Positions 17,261-26,928 are shown, counted from the first letter of the stretch. The stretch is 64,000 nucleotides of DNA from Williamsia sp. DF01-3 (GCF_023051145.1 NZ_JALKFS010000005.1:1488001-1552000), one strand, 5' to 3'. The notes: generated by a model from the sequence alone, not told the origin. Numbers and translations: made by a program.

Positions 17261-17919
17261 TTACTCGATTCCTAGCCGCCGCAGGTCTTCTGTCAACTGT
17301 TGCGATGAAGTGAAATGTATTCCGAGCATGCCGATCTTCCGCGCGGCCTCCACGTTCGGCATCGTGTCATCGACGAACGCGACTTCGTGGGGTTCGAGTT
17401 CGAGGCGGTCGAGTAAGAGTTGATAGACAGCTGGATCGGGCTTGCGGACCCCAACTTCCGATGAATCGATCACCGTTTCGAACAATTCGATCGGAACCAG
17501 TGACTGCCATCGGTCGCGCATCTCAGCGATGTTGTTGGTCAGCACCGCAAGCCGGTACCGGCCAGCGAGCCCCGAAACAAGATCTATCACAGTGGCATTC
17601 GGCTCTCCTGCGGATCCGAGTGCACCGAACAACTGACGCGACCGAAGTCGAATGCCCCACTGCTCCTCGAAGGCGGCTCGCCACGTGGCGAAGCACTCCG
17701 CAACCGTGGTCTGGCCGAGCTCCGCCTCCGCGAAGGCATCGCCGGTTCTAAACGGCTCGACCAGAACGCCTGTATCAAGCCCGAGTTCCGCTTCCAACGC
17801 GATCAACGCGTCGAACGGTGGCAGGCTCAGAACCCCACCGTAGTCGAACGCTATCGCAGAAGGAGTCGAAGGCCTCCGCCCGCCTACGAGATCGGACGGG
17901 GGAGCGCGGCTCGTCGCAT
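17261..17919 (-). CDS. HAD-superfamily hydrolase, probable phosphatase, frameshift near the start
   Basis: The four HAD motifs are visible: FDYGGVL (nucleophile Asp; the usual second Asp is Gly), LAVLTNN, VGVRKPDPAVY (Lys) and VAFVDDTMPNVEAA. The frame with motif I has no start codon of its own. The ATG at 17919 with a strong AGGAGG belongs to the adjoining frame, so one missing base near 17910 is inferred. The repaired length is about 219 residues. It lies 105 bp upstream of the epimerase/PEP gene on the same strand. With phosphotransfer-type proteins nearby it could act on a phosphorylated intermediate; that is inference. Confidence 0.75.
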
Positions 17920-17975
17920 TTCAGCCTCCTAGACGTGTCAGGCGGTCATGGGGTTGCACTGTGACCCACATCATC

Positions 17976-17996
17976 ACTATGTTCTAACAACATAGT
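17976..17996. promoter_or_regulatory. Perfect inverted repeat, operator candidate between HAD and P450 genes
   Basis: ACTATGTT and AACATAGT form perfect 8-bp arms around CTAAC. Read on the minus strand with one base added at each end, it matches 27590-27612 at 19 of 23 positions. That second site lies between the divergent 27622 and 27692 genes. A TetR- or FadR-type regulator is likely; the tandem TetR protein at 21885-23207 is a candidate. Confidence 0.6.
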
Positions 17997-18073
17997 CAAC
18001 TAGCGGTCTGGGAGTATCCGAAACTCCAAATTCTCAATTGATCGCCCGAACTACCGAGGGAGCCCGGTTTCCA

Positions 18074-19273
18074 GTGTCCAACGCGCAGCCATCACCCCCA
18101 TTGATCGCACTCGGGGACCTGCCGATGCGGGATGACCCCGCAGCGGCGTATTCCACACTCCGCAACGCCGGTCCGGTCGTTGATCTCGGTAATGGCGATG
18201 TCGCGATTACCGATGCTGACGAGATCAAACGTGCTCTACGGGAGCCGTATCCATTCTCGTCGGCTTTGGCTTTCAGCGGGCTGGCGAGTCCTATCCCGCT
18301 GATCCCGATCTCGATCGATCCGCCAGATCATGCGCGGTTTCGCAAGATGCTCGACCCGTTCTTCAACCCGAAAAAGCTCGCCGGCATCGAACCCGAACTC
18401 CGCGCACAGGTCGGAGACATCATCGACTCGTTTGTCGCGGACGGTCACGCCGATATCGTCGCGCAACTTGCGATCCCGTATCCGACGCAGGTCTTTCTCA
18501 CGCTCTTCGGTTTGCCGCTCGAAGATCGCGACATGTTCTTGGGCTGGAAGGATGCGATCCTCGGTGCCGTTGACAACGAGGGTGCGGATCTCGACAAGGC
18601 CCGGCGTACCGCCGCTGGAGAGCTGTACAAGTACCTGGCGGGATACATCGAGCAGCGGCGCGGAAATTCCGACGGAGATGACCTTCTGACAAAACTTCTC
18701 GCCGAGCAGGATTCGGAGAACGGGATGACCGATCAGGAGATCATCGGAATGGGGTTCCTGCTTGTGATCGCCGGACTCGACACGGTGACCGCGGCCTTGT
18801 CGATGTCGTTCGCGCATTTCGCGCAACGGGAGGATCTGCGGCAGCAGATCCTTGATGACTTCTCCATCGTGCCTACCGCGGTCGAAGAGCTTCTCCGTGT
18901 CGAGGCGCCGATCTGGGAGGTCCCGCGGGTCACGTCCGATCACGTCGACATCATGGGAACGGCGTTGCCGGCAGGCTCGCGAGTCCGTGTTGTCCTCGGG
19001 GCGGCAAACCGCGATCCAGAGACCTACGAAGATGCCGATGAGATTCGTTTTGATCGCGGACGCCAGCCCCACTACACCTTCGGGGGAGGACCGCATCGGT
19101 GCCTGGGAAGCCACCTGGCACGGCTCGAGCTGAAGCTCGTGATCGAGGAGTTTCACAAGCGAATCCCCAATTATCGCTTGGCACCCGATACGGATCTGCG
19201 AATCGAGTGGCCGGCCGGTGTGCGTAAGATCAATTCGCTGCCGATCGAGTTCGAGACCGGTCAGCCGACCTGA
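18074..19273 (+). CDS. Cytochrome P450
   Basis: A soluble bacterial P450 of 399 residues. The I-helix oxygen motif is AGLDTVTAAL, the K-helix EELLR lies in VEELLRVEAP, and the heme-binding loop is FGGGPHRCLGSHLARLEL with its cysteine ligand. The GTG at 18074 (VSNAQPSPP) follows a GGGAG and is preferred over the TTG at 18038. It is monocistronic, opposite the catabolic operon that ends 7 bp away, and has a strong inverted repeat upstream. The likely role is hydroxylation of the hydrophobic substrate. The only ferredoxin seen is at 37759, 18 kb away; no reductase is visible. Confidence 0.93.
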   Translation: MSNAQPSPPLIALGDLPMRDDPAAAYSTLRNAGPVVDLGNGDVAITDADEIKRALREPYPFSSALAFSGLASPIPLIPISIDPPDHARFRKMLDPFFNPKKLAGIEPELRAQVGDIIDSFVADGHADIVAQLAIPYPTQVFLTLFGLPLEDRDMFLGWKDAILGAVDNEGADLDKARRTAAGELYKYLAGYIEQRRGNSDGDDLLTKLLAEQDSENGMTDQEIIGMGFLLVIAGLDTVTAALSMSFAHFAQREDLRQQILDDFSIVPTAVEELLRVEAPIWEVPRVTSDHVDIMGTALPAGSRVRVVLGAANRDPETYEDADEIRFDRGRQPHYTFGGGPHRCLGSHLARLELKLVIEEFHKRIPNYRLAPDTDLRIEWPAGVRKINSLPIEFETGQPT

Positions 19274-19279
19274 CGCATG

Positions 19280-20467
19280 TCAGCGCGTCAAGAGTAGGCA
19301 CCCAGCGAGGGGGCCGCCACCGGCCGACGCGACCGCGACCTCAGGCCGGCGTTGGAGCTGGTGGCGGCCGGCAACTCCACGAAGCTGTCGGACTGCCTCG
19401 ACCGCGAATCCGAGTCCATGGAGGCGCCCGCCGGATAACTGACCGCCCTGGGTGTTCAGCGGCAACGTACCATCGCGGGCGATCCGGAGCCCACCATCGA
19501 CGAACCCACCGGCCTCGCCACGACCGCAGAAGCCCAGCGCCTCGAGCCACATTATTGTCAGAAAACTGAATCCGTCGTACAACTCGGCAACATCTACGTC
19601 GGTGGCCCGGAGGTCGGTGCGAGACCACATCATATCGGCGGCGTCGTGAGCGGCCATGGTGGACAGGTCAGTTCGTTGTTCCCACAGGGGGCTGTCGCGC
19701 TGCGCACTACCGACCGCAGCTATTTCGATCGGTGTACAAGCGAGATCGGCAACTGTGTCCCGATGGCTCACGATGAGCGCGGTCGCGCCGTCGACGGGCA
19801 CGTCGCAGTCGAAGAGGCACAACGGGTCGGAGATGGTCCGGCTCTCCAAGTAATCGGACATGCTCAACGGATCGGTATAGACAGCGGAGTCGTTGAATCC
19901 GGCATTGGCCCGTGCGGTCAGCGCGACCTGAGCCAACTGTTCACGAGTGAGACCGAACTCTTCCATGTAGTGGCGTGCGTACAACGCGGTCCAGACCGAA
20001 GGGACTCCGGCACCGTAGGGCTGTTGCCACTGTCGCCATCCAGCGGCACGTCGTCGCGGCGACGTCCCGCGCGTGGTGGACCCTATAGGCCGGGATCGCG
20101 CAGATGCCTCCCATACGGTGCGAAAGCACACCACGTGATTGGCAAGGCCGGCACTGACTGCGGCCGCCGCGGTGACCACCTGCGACAACTGGCCGGGACC
20201 GTCTGGTCCGGCGAAGTACCACGATAGCTCCAATCCGAGCGCATCCTGGAGCTCAGTGGTGCCGACGCCTGAGAAACCTGGTGCCGACTCCATGGCGCCC
20301 GGCCACGTGCAGATGCCGTCTATATCCGTCCTGGACAGGCCCGCTTCGGCCGCGGCAGCCAGTACCGCTTGAAGTGTCAGCTCGAGCGGCGCAACGTTGA
20401 GTCGCCGACCCACCTGTGACTGGCCGACTCCGCTGATGACGACATCACGTTCGCCGAACCCGGTCAC
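19280..20467 (-). CDS. Thiolase-fold lipid-transfer protein (Ltp2-like, possible aldolase)
   Basis: A 395-residue thiolase-fold protein of the SCP2/Ltp branch: ISGVGQSQVGRRLNVAPLELT at the N-terminus, VAELYDGFSFLTIMWLEALGF, a GGQLSGGRLHGLG loop and a C-terminal SAGGGPLAGCLLL. The usual nucleophilic-cysteine loop of degradative thiolases is not evident. Known Ltp2 proteins form a retro-aldolase with a DUF35 partner in steroid side-chain loss. Here a DUF35 gene overlaps by 4 bp (20464-20467), so a carbon-carbon-cleaving complex is likely. It is the last gene of the long minus-strand operon starting at 27622. Confidence 0.8.
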   Translation of the reverse strand: MTGFGERDVVISGVGQSQVGRRLNVAPLELTLQAVLAAAAEAGLSRTDIDGICTWPGAMESAPGFSGVGTTELQDALGLELSWYFAGPDGPGQLSQVVTAAAAVSAGLANHVVCFRTVWEASARSRPIGSTTRGTSPRRRAAGWRQWQQPYGAGVPSVWTALYARHYMEEFGLTREQLAQVALTARANAGFNDSAVYTDPLSMSDYLESRTISDPLCLFDCDVPVDGATALIVSHRDTVADLACTPIEIAAVGSAQRDSPLWEQRTDLSTMAAHDAADMMWSRTDLRATDVDVAELYDGFSFLTIMWLEALGFCGRGEAGGFVDGGLRIARDGTLPLNTQGGQLSGGRLHGLGFAVEAVRQLRGVAGRHQLQRRPEVAVASAGGGPLAGCLLLTR

Positions 20468-20913
20468 GAGAATGCACCAACCAGTCGTGCCTGGGGAAGC
20501 CAGACGCCCTCTCCGATGTTCTGGAAAACTACTGCTAGTCGTGTGCCTCTCGTCAGTGCCGCTTCGTCGGCATTGATGATGTTCATCAGAATCCGGATCC
20601 CTTCGTCCAGCACGATCAGAGCGACCCAGTAGGGCGGCTTCGGGTCTTCCTGCCAGGGTTGGTCGTTACGTGTCCAGGTGAGCAGTTTCCCGGTTCCGGC
20701 GACCTCGTCGTATCCCAGGTCGGCAGACCAACAAGACCGGCACCGCGGCGACGGTGGGAACGACCACTGATCGCATGCCCGGCAGCGCTGCACTTGGAGA
20801 ATGCCCTGTTCACCCGACCGCCAGTACTGCTCGGCCCACGGGGATGGGTCGGGCAGAGCTCGGTTCGACGATGGCGGTTCGCCACCCGCCGGATGTGATT
20901 GGTCCGCAATCAT
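20464..20913 (-). CDS. DUF35 zinc-ribbon/OB-fold protein
   Basis: 149 residues with the rubredoxin-like zinc ribbon CRACDQWSFPPSPRCRSC (two CxxC pairs) followed by an OB fold (TGKLLTWTRNDQPW, then WVALIVLDEGIRILMNI). Such proteins partner thiolase-like enzymes and bind acyl-CoA. The ATG at 20913 overlaps the VOC gene stop (ATGA) and its own stop overlaps the Ltp2-like gene, so all three are translationally coupled. Confidence 0.87.
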   Translation of the reverse strand: MIADQSHPAGGEPPSSNRALPDPSPWAEQYWRSGEQGILQVQRCRACDQWSFPPSPRCRSCWSADLGYDEVAGTGKLLTWTRNDQPWQEDPKPPYWVALIVLDEGIRILMNIINADEAALTRGTRLAVVFQNIGEGVWLPQARLVGAFS

Positions 20914-21857
20914 TCGCCAGCAGCCTTGAACTCGGACCGGGCGCGCTCGACGAGTTCGACGGTGACACCGTCGGGGTCCTTCAAGAACTGCACAAATAAC
21001 CCGCCGAGCGGGGTTCCGGGCATCTCGCACCAGATAGGTTCGTCGGCGGCACCGATGATGCTCGGATCCATCTCGGCGCGCGCAGCAGTGATCGTGTCGA
21101 CGGACAGCGCCATGCGAAAGAGTCCACGGTGATTCGCTTCCTGGTATGCCTGACCATGTGCGTCGCCCTGGGGCCAACCGAGAAGTACAAGCGCGTAATC
21201 GTGATCGGGCAGCTGCATTTTCACCGCGATCACGGGCTGCTCCGGCGCGACTGCGGCCGCGTCGATGTCGGCGGCGGTGGTGTCGACTCGTTCGACCTCG
21301 TTGAACCCGATGGCCCGGTAGAACTGCACGGACCGTTCCAGATCCGAGCACGTCGCCGTGATGCGCGAACTGCGCGGGTCGGTGTCATGGGTGGGTACTT
21401 CAATCACTTCGATCCCGATTCCGTTAGGGTCTTCGGCTATCAGGACTCTCGTCGAATCCGGTTGCAGCACGGCTGGTCCAACCCGGTGGGAGCGAATCGT
21501 CGCGCCGGCGGCGACGAGTGCGCGCTCGGCATCTGTGGTCGAAGTTACGACAAAACCCAAACGGTGCAGGCCGACGTGATCGAGGTCAGGGTAGACCTCT
21601 CCGTACACTACGGGGTCGTACCAGTCGAGGAGTTCGATGGCGCAGATCCGCCGTGGCCCACGGTCGTCGTACAGAAACCAGGCGTCGTTATGGATTGTTT
21701 GATCCATTCCGAAGAGTGTCCCGGGACCCGGTTGGGCCTCGGTCCGCATCCTGCAGCTCAGGCCCAGGGCGTCGGCGTAGAATTCTGCCGCCGCTGCTGT
21801 GTCCGTGCAATTGAGGTTTGTGTGTAGAAAGCGCCGGGCCAGATCGTTGTTCGTCAT
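20910..21857 (-). CDS. Two-domain VOC (glyoxalase/extradiol-dioxygenase fold) protein
   Basis: 315 residues with two vicinal-oxygen-chelate modules: about residues 8-155 (FLHTNLNCTDTAAAAEFYADALGL, ending IEVIEV) and 165-305 (ITATCSDLERSVQFYRAIGF, ending DPDGVTVELVE). Candidate metal residues are H13 of the first module and the terminal glutamates. It may be an epimerase, isomerase or dioxygenase. It lies 27 bp after the TetR gene and is coupled to the DUF35 gene. The substrate is unknown. Confidence 0.82.
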   Translation of the reverse strand: MTNNDLARRFLHTNLNCTDTAAAAEFYADALGLSCRMRTEAQPGPGTLFGMDQTIHNDAWFLYDDRGPRRICAIELLDWYDPVVYGEVYPDLDHVGLHRLGFVVTSTTDAERALVAAGATIRSHRVGPAVLQPDSTRVLIAEDPNGIGIEVIEVPTHDTDPRSSRITATCSDLERSVQFYRAIGFNEVERVDTTAADIDAAAVAPEQPVIAVKMQLPDHDYALVLLGWPQGDAHGQAYQEANHRGLFRMALSVDTITAARAEMDPSIIGAADEPIWCEMPGTPLGGLFVQFLKDPDGVTVELVERARSEFKAAGE

Positions 21858-21884
21858 CGGTTCTCCATACTCGTGAATGAAAGG

Positions 21885-23207
21885 TCAACCGCCGCTCAGA
21901 TATCCGCGCTTGAGCATCATAAAGATGACATCGCGCACCTGTGTCCGGTCCAGCTCGGGGAGCTGGACGGCGAGGGTGTACGGAAACTCGACCAGCAAGG
22001 CCCACAGGAGAATGGTGCCGGGATGCGGCACCGCCGGATCCGGGTCGCCACGGCCAAAGGGCGAGCTGTCGATGAGGCTGTTCAATCGGGCGGCGACCAA
22101 GGCATACATCTGCTCGGCAGTGGGGCCCAACTCGGCATCTTCGACCACCTCGTGTGTCCAGATGTGCAACACCGCGCCGTGCTCGACGATCAAGTCCAGC
22201 CATTCGTCGATCCACGCCTGCCCGCCGGACTCGTTTTCGAATATTTCGCCCTGAAGGCCGTCGGCCAAGAGCTTCTCGATGGCGGTCGACGCATTGTAGG
22301 CAAGCGTTGAGAACAGCGCTCGTTGGTCGACCCAGTAGGTGTACACGGACGGCTTCGCGACCCGCGCCCGATCGGCGATCTGTTGAATGGTCGTACCCGC
22401 GTAGCTATTTTGGGCGAAAACCGCAGTGGCGGCGGTGAGTATCCGCTCGACGGTGGCGCGACTTCGCGTGGTGATCGGCTTGCGGAGGCCGGGCGGTCGG
22501 GGTAAGTCCGCGTCGGGTGTCAAGAAGTTGTTCGGTTGAGCTGACTGCCTGTGTGAGGGCTGCGCGTCCTCGATAAGGTGGTGCGGCGAGAGGATCCGGT
22601 GGAGAATCGTCGCGAGATATCGATCGAGTGCGCTCTGCGGCAATTGGGGCATTCGCGATCTGCGGGTGTATTCAGACCACTGGACGATAGACAAGACGGC
22701 GAAGGCGAAAGGCCGATACCCGCCGGCATATGCCGGCACCAGGGGTTCTAGCTGCGGCCGCACCTCTCGCGAGAAAGCCTCCAGAAAGTTCTCCGCCGGG
22801 CTGCGCAAGCGATGCTCGGCCTCTTCCGCCACCGGCCATTCGATGGCCGTGACACGGTGCTGTGCGAAAATCCGGGACAGCCCTGAGATGAACTCGTACA
22901 TCACGATCTGTCCGTCGGCTCCGGTCAGGTCGCCCAGCGTTCGGGCGTGCGCGAGGAGTTCACCGCCGAGCTCATCGACGAATATGCGGAAGATCTCGCC
23001 CTTATTCTTGAAGTACTGGTACACCGATGGTCCGGACCGGCCCGCCCGCTCACCGATCATCTCCACGGTTACCGCGTGATAGCCGCGTTCCGAGAACAGG
23101 TGGCGGGCGGCCTCGACGATCTCCATCCGAGTGCGGTTCCCCAGGGCGCCCAATGTCGAATTGTTGCCGTAAGGGGAGCGCCTCGTGGGCGATTCGCGAT
23201 CTGTCAT
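21885..23207 (-). CDS. Tandem TetR-TetR transcriptional regulator
   Basis: 440 residues containing two full TetR units. The first helix-turn-helix is at about residues 28-75 (EIVEAARHLFSERGYHAVTVEMIGERAGRSGPSVYQYFKNKGEIF). The second is at about 255-300 (ILTAATAVFAQNSYAGTTIQQIADRARVAKPSVYTYWVDQRALF). Each is followed by a helical ligand-binding-type domain. This acts as a covalent dimer and might bind asymmetric operators. It is inside the catabolic operon, 40 bp after the CaiB gene, so it probably autoregulates. Candidate sites are the motifs at 17976 and 27590. Confidence 0.88.
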   Translation of the reverse strand: MTDRESPTRRSPYGNNSTLGALGNRTRMEIVEAARHLFSERGYHAVTVEMIGERAGRSGPSVYQYFKNKGEIFRIFVDELGGELLAHARTLGDLTGADGQIVMYEFISGLSRIFAQHRVTAIEWPVAEEAEHRLRSPAENFLEAFSREVRPQLEPLVPAYAGGYRPFAFAVLSIVQWSEYTRRSRMPQLPQSALDRYLATILHRILSPHHLIEDAQPSHRQSAQPNNFLTPDADLPRPPGLRKPITTRSRATVERILTAATAVFAQNSYAGTTIQQIADRARVAKPSVYTYWVDQRALFSTLAYNASTAIEKLLADGLQGEIFENESGGQAWIDEWLDLIVEHGAVLHIWTHEVVEDAELGPTAEQMYALVAARLNSLIDSSPFGRGDPDPAVPHPGTILLWALLVEFPYTLAVQLPELDRTQVRDVIFMMLKRGYLSGG

Positions 23208-23247
23208 ACCGGTTGACGCTACCCACTGTCCGGTCGTATCCGAATAC

Positions 23248-24471
23248 TCAGCTGACAGCGCCTTTATCCTTCATCGCGGAGATGTCATCCCAATCGACAC
23301 CGAGTTCGAGCAGCAGGATCTCGGTGCTCTCGCCCAACTCGGGTCCGGGTGTCACCGCAGGGGTGTACTGGTCGAATTGAACCGGCGACGTCGCCACGGC
23401 AACTGTCTGCCCGCCGTGCAGCTCAACGTATTGGACATATCCGTTGGCCTGAGCCTGCGGGTCGGAGGCAGCTTCCTTGGGTGTCGCGACGACCGCCCAC
23501 ACGCCCCTTTGCGAACCCAGGGCCCGGGCGGCGGCGTCGAGAGTTAGTTCATTGAACATGTTGTCCAGTACCCTCACGCACTCGACGTTGTTGTCCTTCC
23601 GCGCGCCGGCGTCGACGAACCGGGGGTCGTCGGCTAGTTCGGGGCGTCCGAGTGCTGCCACCAACCCGGGCCAGAATCGGTCACTCTCCAACATCACCAG
23701 GGAAACGAATCGCCCGTCCGAGGTTCGGTAGGTGCTCGACAGCGGGTTGGAGGGCTTGGTGCGATCAGAAGCGGGAACCATGTCCATGCCGTACACGCTA
23801 CTGGCGGAGATGTGGGGTCCCATCGACCAAATACCAGCGGCGAGCAGACTCACGTCGACAACTGGCGCCTCGCCCGTCCGTTCCCGCTGAAACAGCGCGC
23901 CGACAACTCCGCCGGCAGCGTATTGTCCCCCCTGGAGATCGCCGAAAGCCGGACCGGGCATCGGAAGTGGGTAGTCGAGCGACGCTGGCGTAGTCGCATG
24001 TGCGACCCCACTGCGAGCCCAGTAGGCGGCGAGATCGAATCCGCCGCTGTTTTTTTCGTCACCATCGGGTCCCAGCCCGCTCGCGCGAGCATAGACAAGG
24101 CGCGGATTGCGAGAACGGAGATCGTCCACGTCGATTCCGAGCTTCTCCCGGACGTCAGGTAGATAGTTCGTCAGGAACACGTCCGCGGTTTCGATTAACT
24201 TGAGGAAGGCTTCACGGGCTGCCGGTTGCTTGAGGTCGAGGCCGATGCTCCGCTTTCCGCGAGACGTCGCCTCCCACATGAAGTTCGCTTCGCTCGTGCC
24301 GCCCAGAGACAACAACCCGCCGGTGACGAGACCCCGCATGGGATCACCGTGCGCGGGGTGTTCAACCTTGATGACTTCCGCGCCCCAATCGCTGAGCACC
24401 ACACCTGCCGACGGCATGAAACCCCAAGTGGCGAGTTCTACCACTCGGATGCCATTGAGAATCTGACTCAC
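23248..24471 (-). CDS. CaiB/BaiF-family CoA transferase
   Basis: A class III CoA transferase of 407 residues: N-terminus LNGIRVVELATWGFMPSAGVVLSDWGAEVIKVE, then RGKRSIGLDLKQPAAREAF, and the catalytic-Asp region near SGGFDLAAYWARSG. The GTG at 24471 (VSQILNG) fits the family start; the longer frame belongs to the SDR gene. It would move CoA between an acyl-CoA donor and the pathway acid. A second family member is at 56255-57469. Confidence 0.88.
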   Translation of the reverse strand: MSQILNGIRVVELATWGFMPSAGVVLSDWGAEVIKVEHPAHGDPMRGLVTGGLLSLGGTSEANFMWEATSRGKRSIGLDLKQPAAREAFLKLIETADVFLTNYLPDVREKLGIDVDDLRSRNPRLVYARASGLGPDGDEKNSGGFDLAAYWARSGVAHATTPASLDYPLPMPGPAFGDLQGGQYAAGGVVGALFQRERTGEAPVVDVSLLAAGIWSMGPHISASSVYGMDMVPASDRTKPSNPLSSTYRTSDGRFVSLVMLESDRFWPGLVAALGRPELADDPRFVDAGARKDNNVECVRVLDNMFNELTLDAAARALGSQRGVWAVVATPKEAASDPQAQANGYVQYVELHGGQTVAVATSPVQFDQYTPAVTPGPELGESTEILLLELGVDWDDISAMKDKGAVS

Positions 24472-24517
24472 CTTGATCGTCTCCGCTCGGAATCGTTGAC
24501 CGGCGTTCTTTCTGCTG

Positions 24518-25376
24518 TCACTGCTTCCACGGCACGGCCTTGACATACGCACCGGCATCGACATGCAGTTGTGCACCTGTGACATACCGTGATTCGTCAG
24601 ACGACAGGTATAGGACGGCCTGCGAGATGTCGGTGGGCTCAACGTAGGGCACCGACATCGCCTGGAGCACGGGGAACGCAATTTCCGCATCCTCGCGTGT
24701 GGGATTTTCCAGGTCAGGGCGGAAGCTCCGGTACATCGGTTCGCTCTGCAGCATATCTGTGTTGCAATTTCCCGGATGTATGGCGTTGACCCGCATGCGG
24801 CGGGAGCCAACTGTAGGGCGAGATCGTTGACGTAGTGAGCAACCACGCGTTTGGCAAAGCTGTAACCGGCGCCGCCCGCGCCTTGATTGGAAGTTCCGCC
24901 GAGGAATCCGGCAAGCGAACCGGTGGCGACGATCGACGCGCCCGATTGCAGGTGCGGCAAAGCGGCGTGCACCGTGTTGAGCACCCCGACGAGGTCGACA
25001 TCGACCGCGTCGGTGAACGCCATGGGGGGAGCCCTTTGGTCAATGGTGCGATACCGGCGTTTGCCACGACGATGTGCAGCCCGCCCAGGTCGGAGACCGC
25101 CTTGCTCAGAAATGACTCAATTGCCGCGCGGTCGCGCACATCGATGACCGCCGAGATGACCTTGCGCCCCTCCTTTTCTACCAGAAGGCGAGTTTCTTCG
25201 AGGTCCTCCGTGCTCGCCAGTGGGTACTTGTTGGACTCGATGTCCTCGCAGAGGTCGATGGCGATGATATCGGCACCCTCGGCCGCGAGCGTCACTGCGT
25301 GACTTCGCCCTTGGCCGCGGGCAGCCCCCGTTATGAAGGCGACCTTTCCGGCCACCCGTCCTTTGCTGTCAGTCAT
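24518..25376 (-). CDS. Short-chain dehydrogenase/reductase (mycofactocin-type candidate), two frameshifts
   Basis: About 286 residues after repair. The NAD-binding motif is TGAARGQGRSHAVTLAAEGADIIAIDL, then VVANAGIA. Downstream are VHAALPHLQSGASIVATGSLAGFLGG with an active-site-type Ser, YSFAKRVVAHYVNDLALQLAP with the YxxxK motif, and a C-terminal VTGAQLHVDAGAYVK. The frame breaks near 25027 (one C missing from a C-run) and near 24790 (one G missing). The insert after the first strands resembles actinobacterial SDRs that use mycofactocin, which is a family-based guess. The ATG overlaps the aldehyde dehydrogenase stop. Likely role: oxidation of an alcohol formed by the P450. Confidence 0.82.
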
Positions 25377-26928
25377 GCAGTTGACCTTCCTGGTGCGCAA
25401 TCCACGCAATCGACTTCGTCTCGAGGTACTGCTCAAAGCCTTCGATGCCGTTCTGCCGGCCCACGCCGCTTGTCTTGTAGCCGCCGTAGGGGGAATCAGC
25501 GCCGTAATACAGCCCGCCGTTGATGGAGATTGAACCTGTTCTGATCCGGTGCGCCACCGCGAGCGCACGTTCGGTCGAGGCAGAGAAGATGCTGCCTGCC
25601 AATCCGTAGGGACTGTCGTTGGCGATCGCGATAGCGTCTTCCTCCGAGTCGTACGCGATGACCGTCATCACCGGTCCGAAGATCTCCTCACGCGCCGGTG
25701 TAGACGAATTGTCCAAGCCGGCAATGACGGTCGGAGAGACGAAGAACCCACCGGACAGGTGATCGGGCAGTTCGGGTGCGGACGTTCCACCGGTGGTCAC
25801 TTGCCCACCCTCGCTGACGCCCTGGGCAATGTATCCGAGAATCGAATCGCGCTGACGGGCGCTGATCACCGGTCCGACGTAGACGCGGGGGTCTGCGGGG
25901 TCACCTATCGATAGTGATTGGAAGACATGGGTGACGAAGTCGACAGCCTCGGAATACCGGGCACGTGGAACGAGGAGCCGCGTCGACAGCGCGCAGCCCT
26001 GTCCCGCGTGGGTGCAGGCCTGCGCGGCATGCGGCAGCGCCGTCGCGAACTCCGCGTCGTCGAGCACGATCATCGCGGACTTGCCGCCGAGTTCGAGGAA
26101 CGTCCGCTTCAGGTTGCCGGCAGATTTTTCGACGATCCGGCGTCCGACCCCGGTGGACCCGGTAAACGACACCATGTCTACCCGATCGTCGACCGACAGA
26201 ATCTCGGTCACCGAGGCATCGGGCGTCGGCAGAACTTGCAGCACGCCCGGGGGTATATCAGTCTTCTCCGCGACGATTCGACCCAACCGTGTCGCATTCC
26301 AAGGGGTCAGCGACGCCGGCTTGAGGATCACCGAATTGCCCGCAGCAAGCGCGGGCCCCAGCTTGTTGATCACGATCTCGAACGGGAAGTTCCAGGGCGT
26401 AATCGCCGCGACGACGCCTACTGGCTCCTTCCGGACTGCACGTGAGCTCCGCACTCCGCGCAGCTCGGACGTTGGCAGGGTGCGTTCCCACTCGAAGTCC
26501 TTGATCATCTGCATCGGAAAGCGCAGGCCGTCGTCGAGCGGCCAGTCGAGCTGCGCGGTCCGGGTCATCATGTGGGGCGCTCCGGCCTCGGCGATCAACT
26601 CGTTTCGAAGGTCTTCGACCTCGGCGTCTAGAGCCTGCTGTAGTTGCTGAAGGCAGCGTGTCCTCAGATCGCGATCGGTCGACCAGGAAGACTCATCGAA
26701 TGCGCGGCGGGCGCCCGCGATCGCCCGCTGCATGTCAGAGGCGGTGGCGGCCGACGTCGTTCCGAGCACCTCTCCGGTGGCGGGGCTCACGTTGTCAAAT
26801 GACTCACCTGTCGAGCTCTCCGTCAGTTCGCCGTTGATGAGGAGCCGATGTTCGCCTTGTGCCGCAGCGAGCTTGTTGATCTCGGGGCTGCTGGACGGGG
26901 CCAGGGCCGGGTGTGAGTCAGCCGGCAT
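25369..26928 (-). CDS. NAD(P)-dependent aldehyde dehydrogenase
   Basis: 519 residues of the ALDH superfamily: oxyanion Asn in ITPWNFPFEIV, coenzyme motif FTGSTGVGRRI, general-base Glu in LELGGKSA and catalytic Cys in HAGQGCALSTR. The C-terminal motif is SPYGGYKTSGVGRQNGIEGFEQY. I chose MPADSHPAL (26928), which overlaps the preceding gene by 11 bp; an in-frame ATG at 26946 is possible. It should oxidise an aldehyde to the acid that the CoA transferase or FadD then activates. Confidence 0.93.
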   Translation of the reverse strand: MPADSHPALAPSSSPEINKLAAAQGEHRLLINGELTESSTGESFDNVSPATGEVLGTTSAATASDMQRAIAGARRAFDESSWSTDRDLRTRCLQQLQQALDAEVEDLRNELIAEAGAPHMMTRTAQLDWPLDDGLRFPMQMIKDFEWERTLPTSELRGVRSSRAVRKEPVGVVAAITPWNFPFEIVINKLGPALAAGNSVILKPASLTPWNATRLGRIVAEKTDIPPGVLQVLPTPDASVTEILSVDDRVDMVSFTGSTGVGRRIVEKSAGNLKRTFLELGGKSAMIVLDDAEFATALPHAAQACTHAGQGCALSTRLLVPRARYSEAVDFVTHVFQSLSIGDPADPRVYVGPVISARQRDSILGYIAQGVSEGGQVTTGGTSAPELPDHLSGGFFVSPTVIAGLDNSSTPAREEIFGPVMTVIAYDSEEDAIAIANDSPYGLAGSIFSASTERALAVAHRIRTGSISINGGLYYGADSPYGGYKTSGVGRQNGIEGFEQYLETKSIAWIAHQEGQLHD

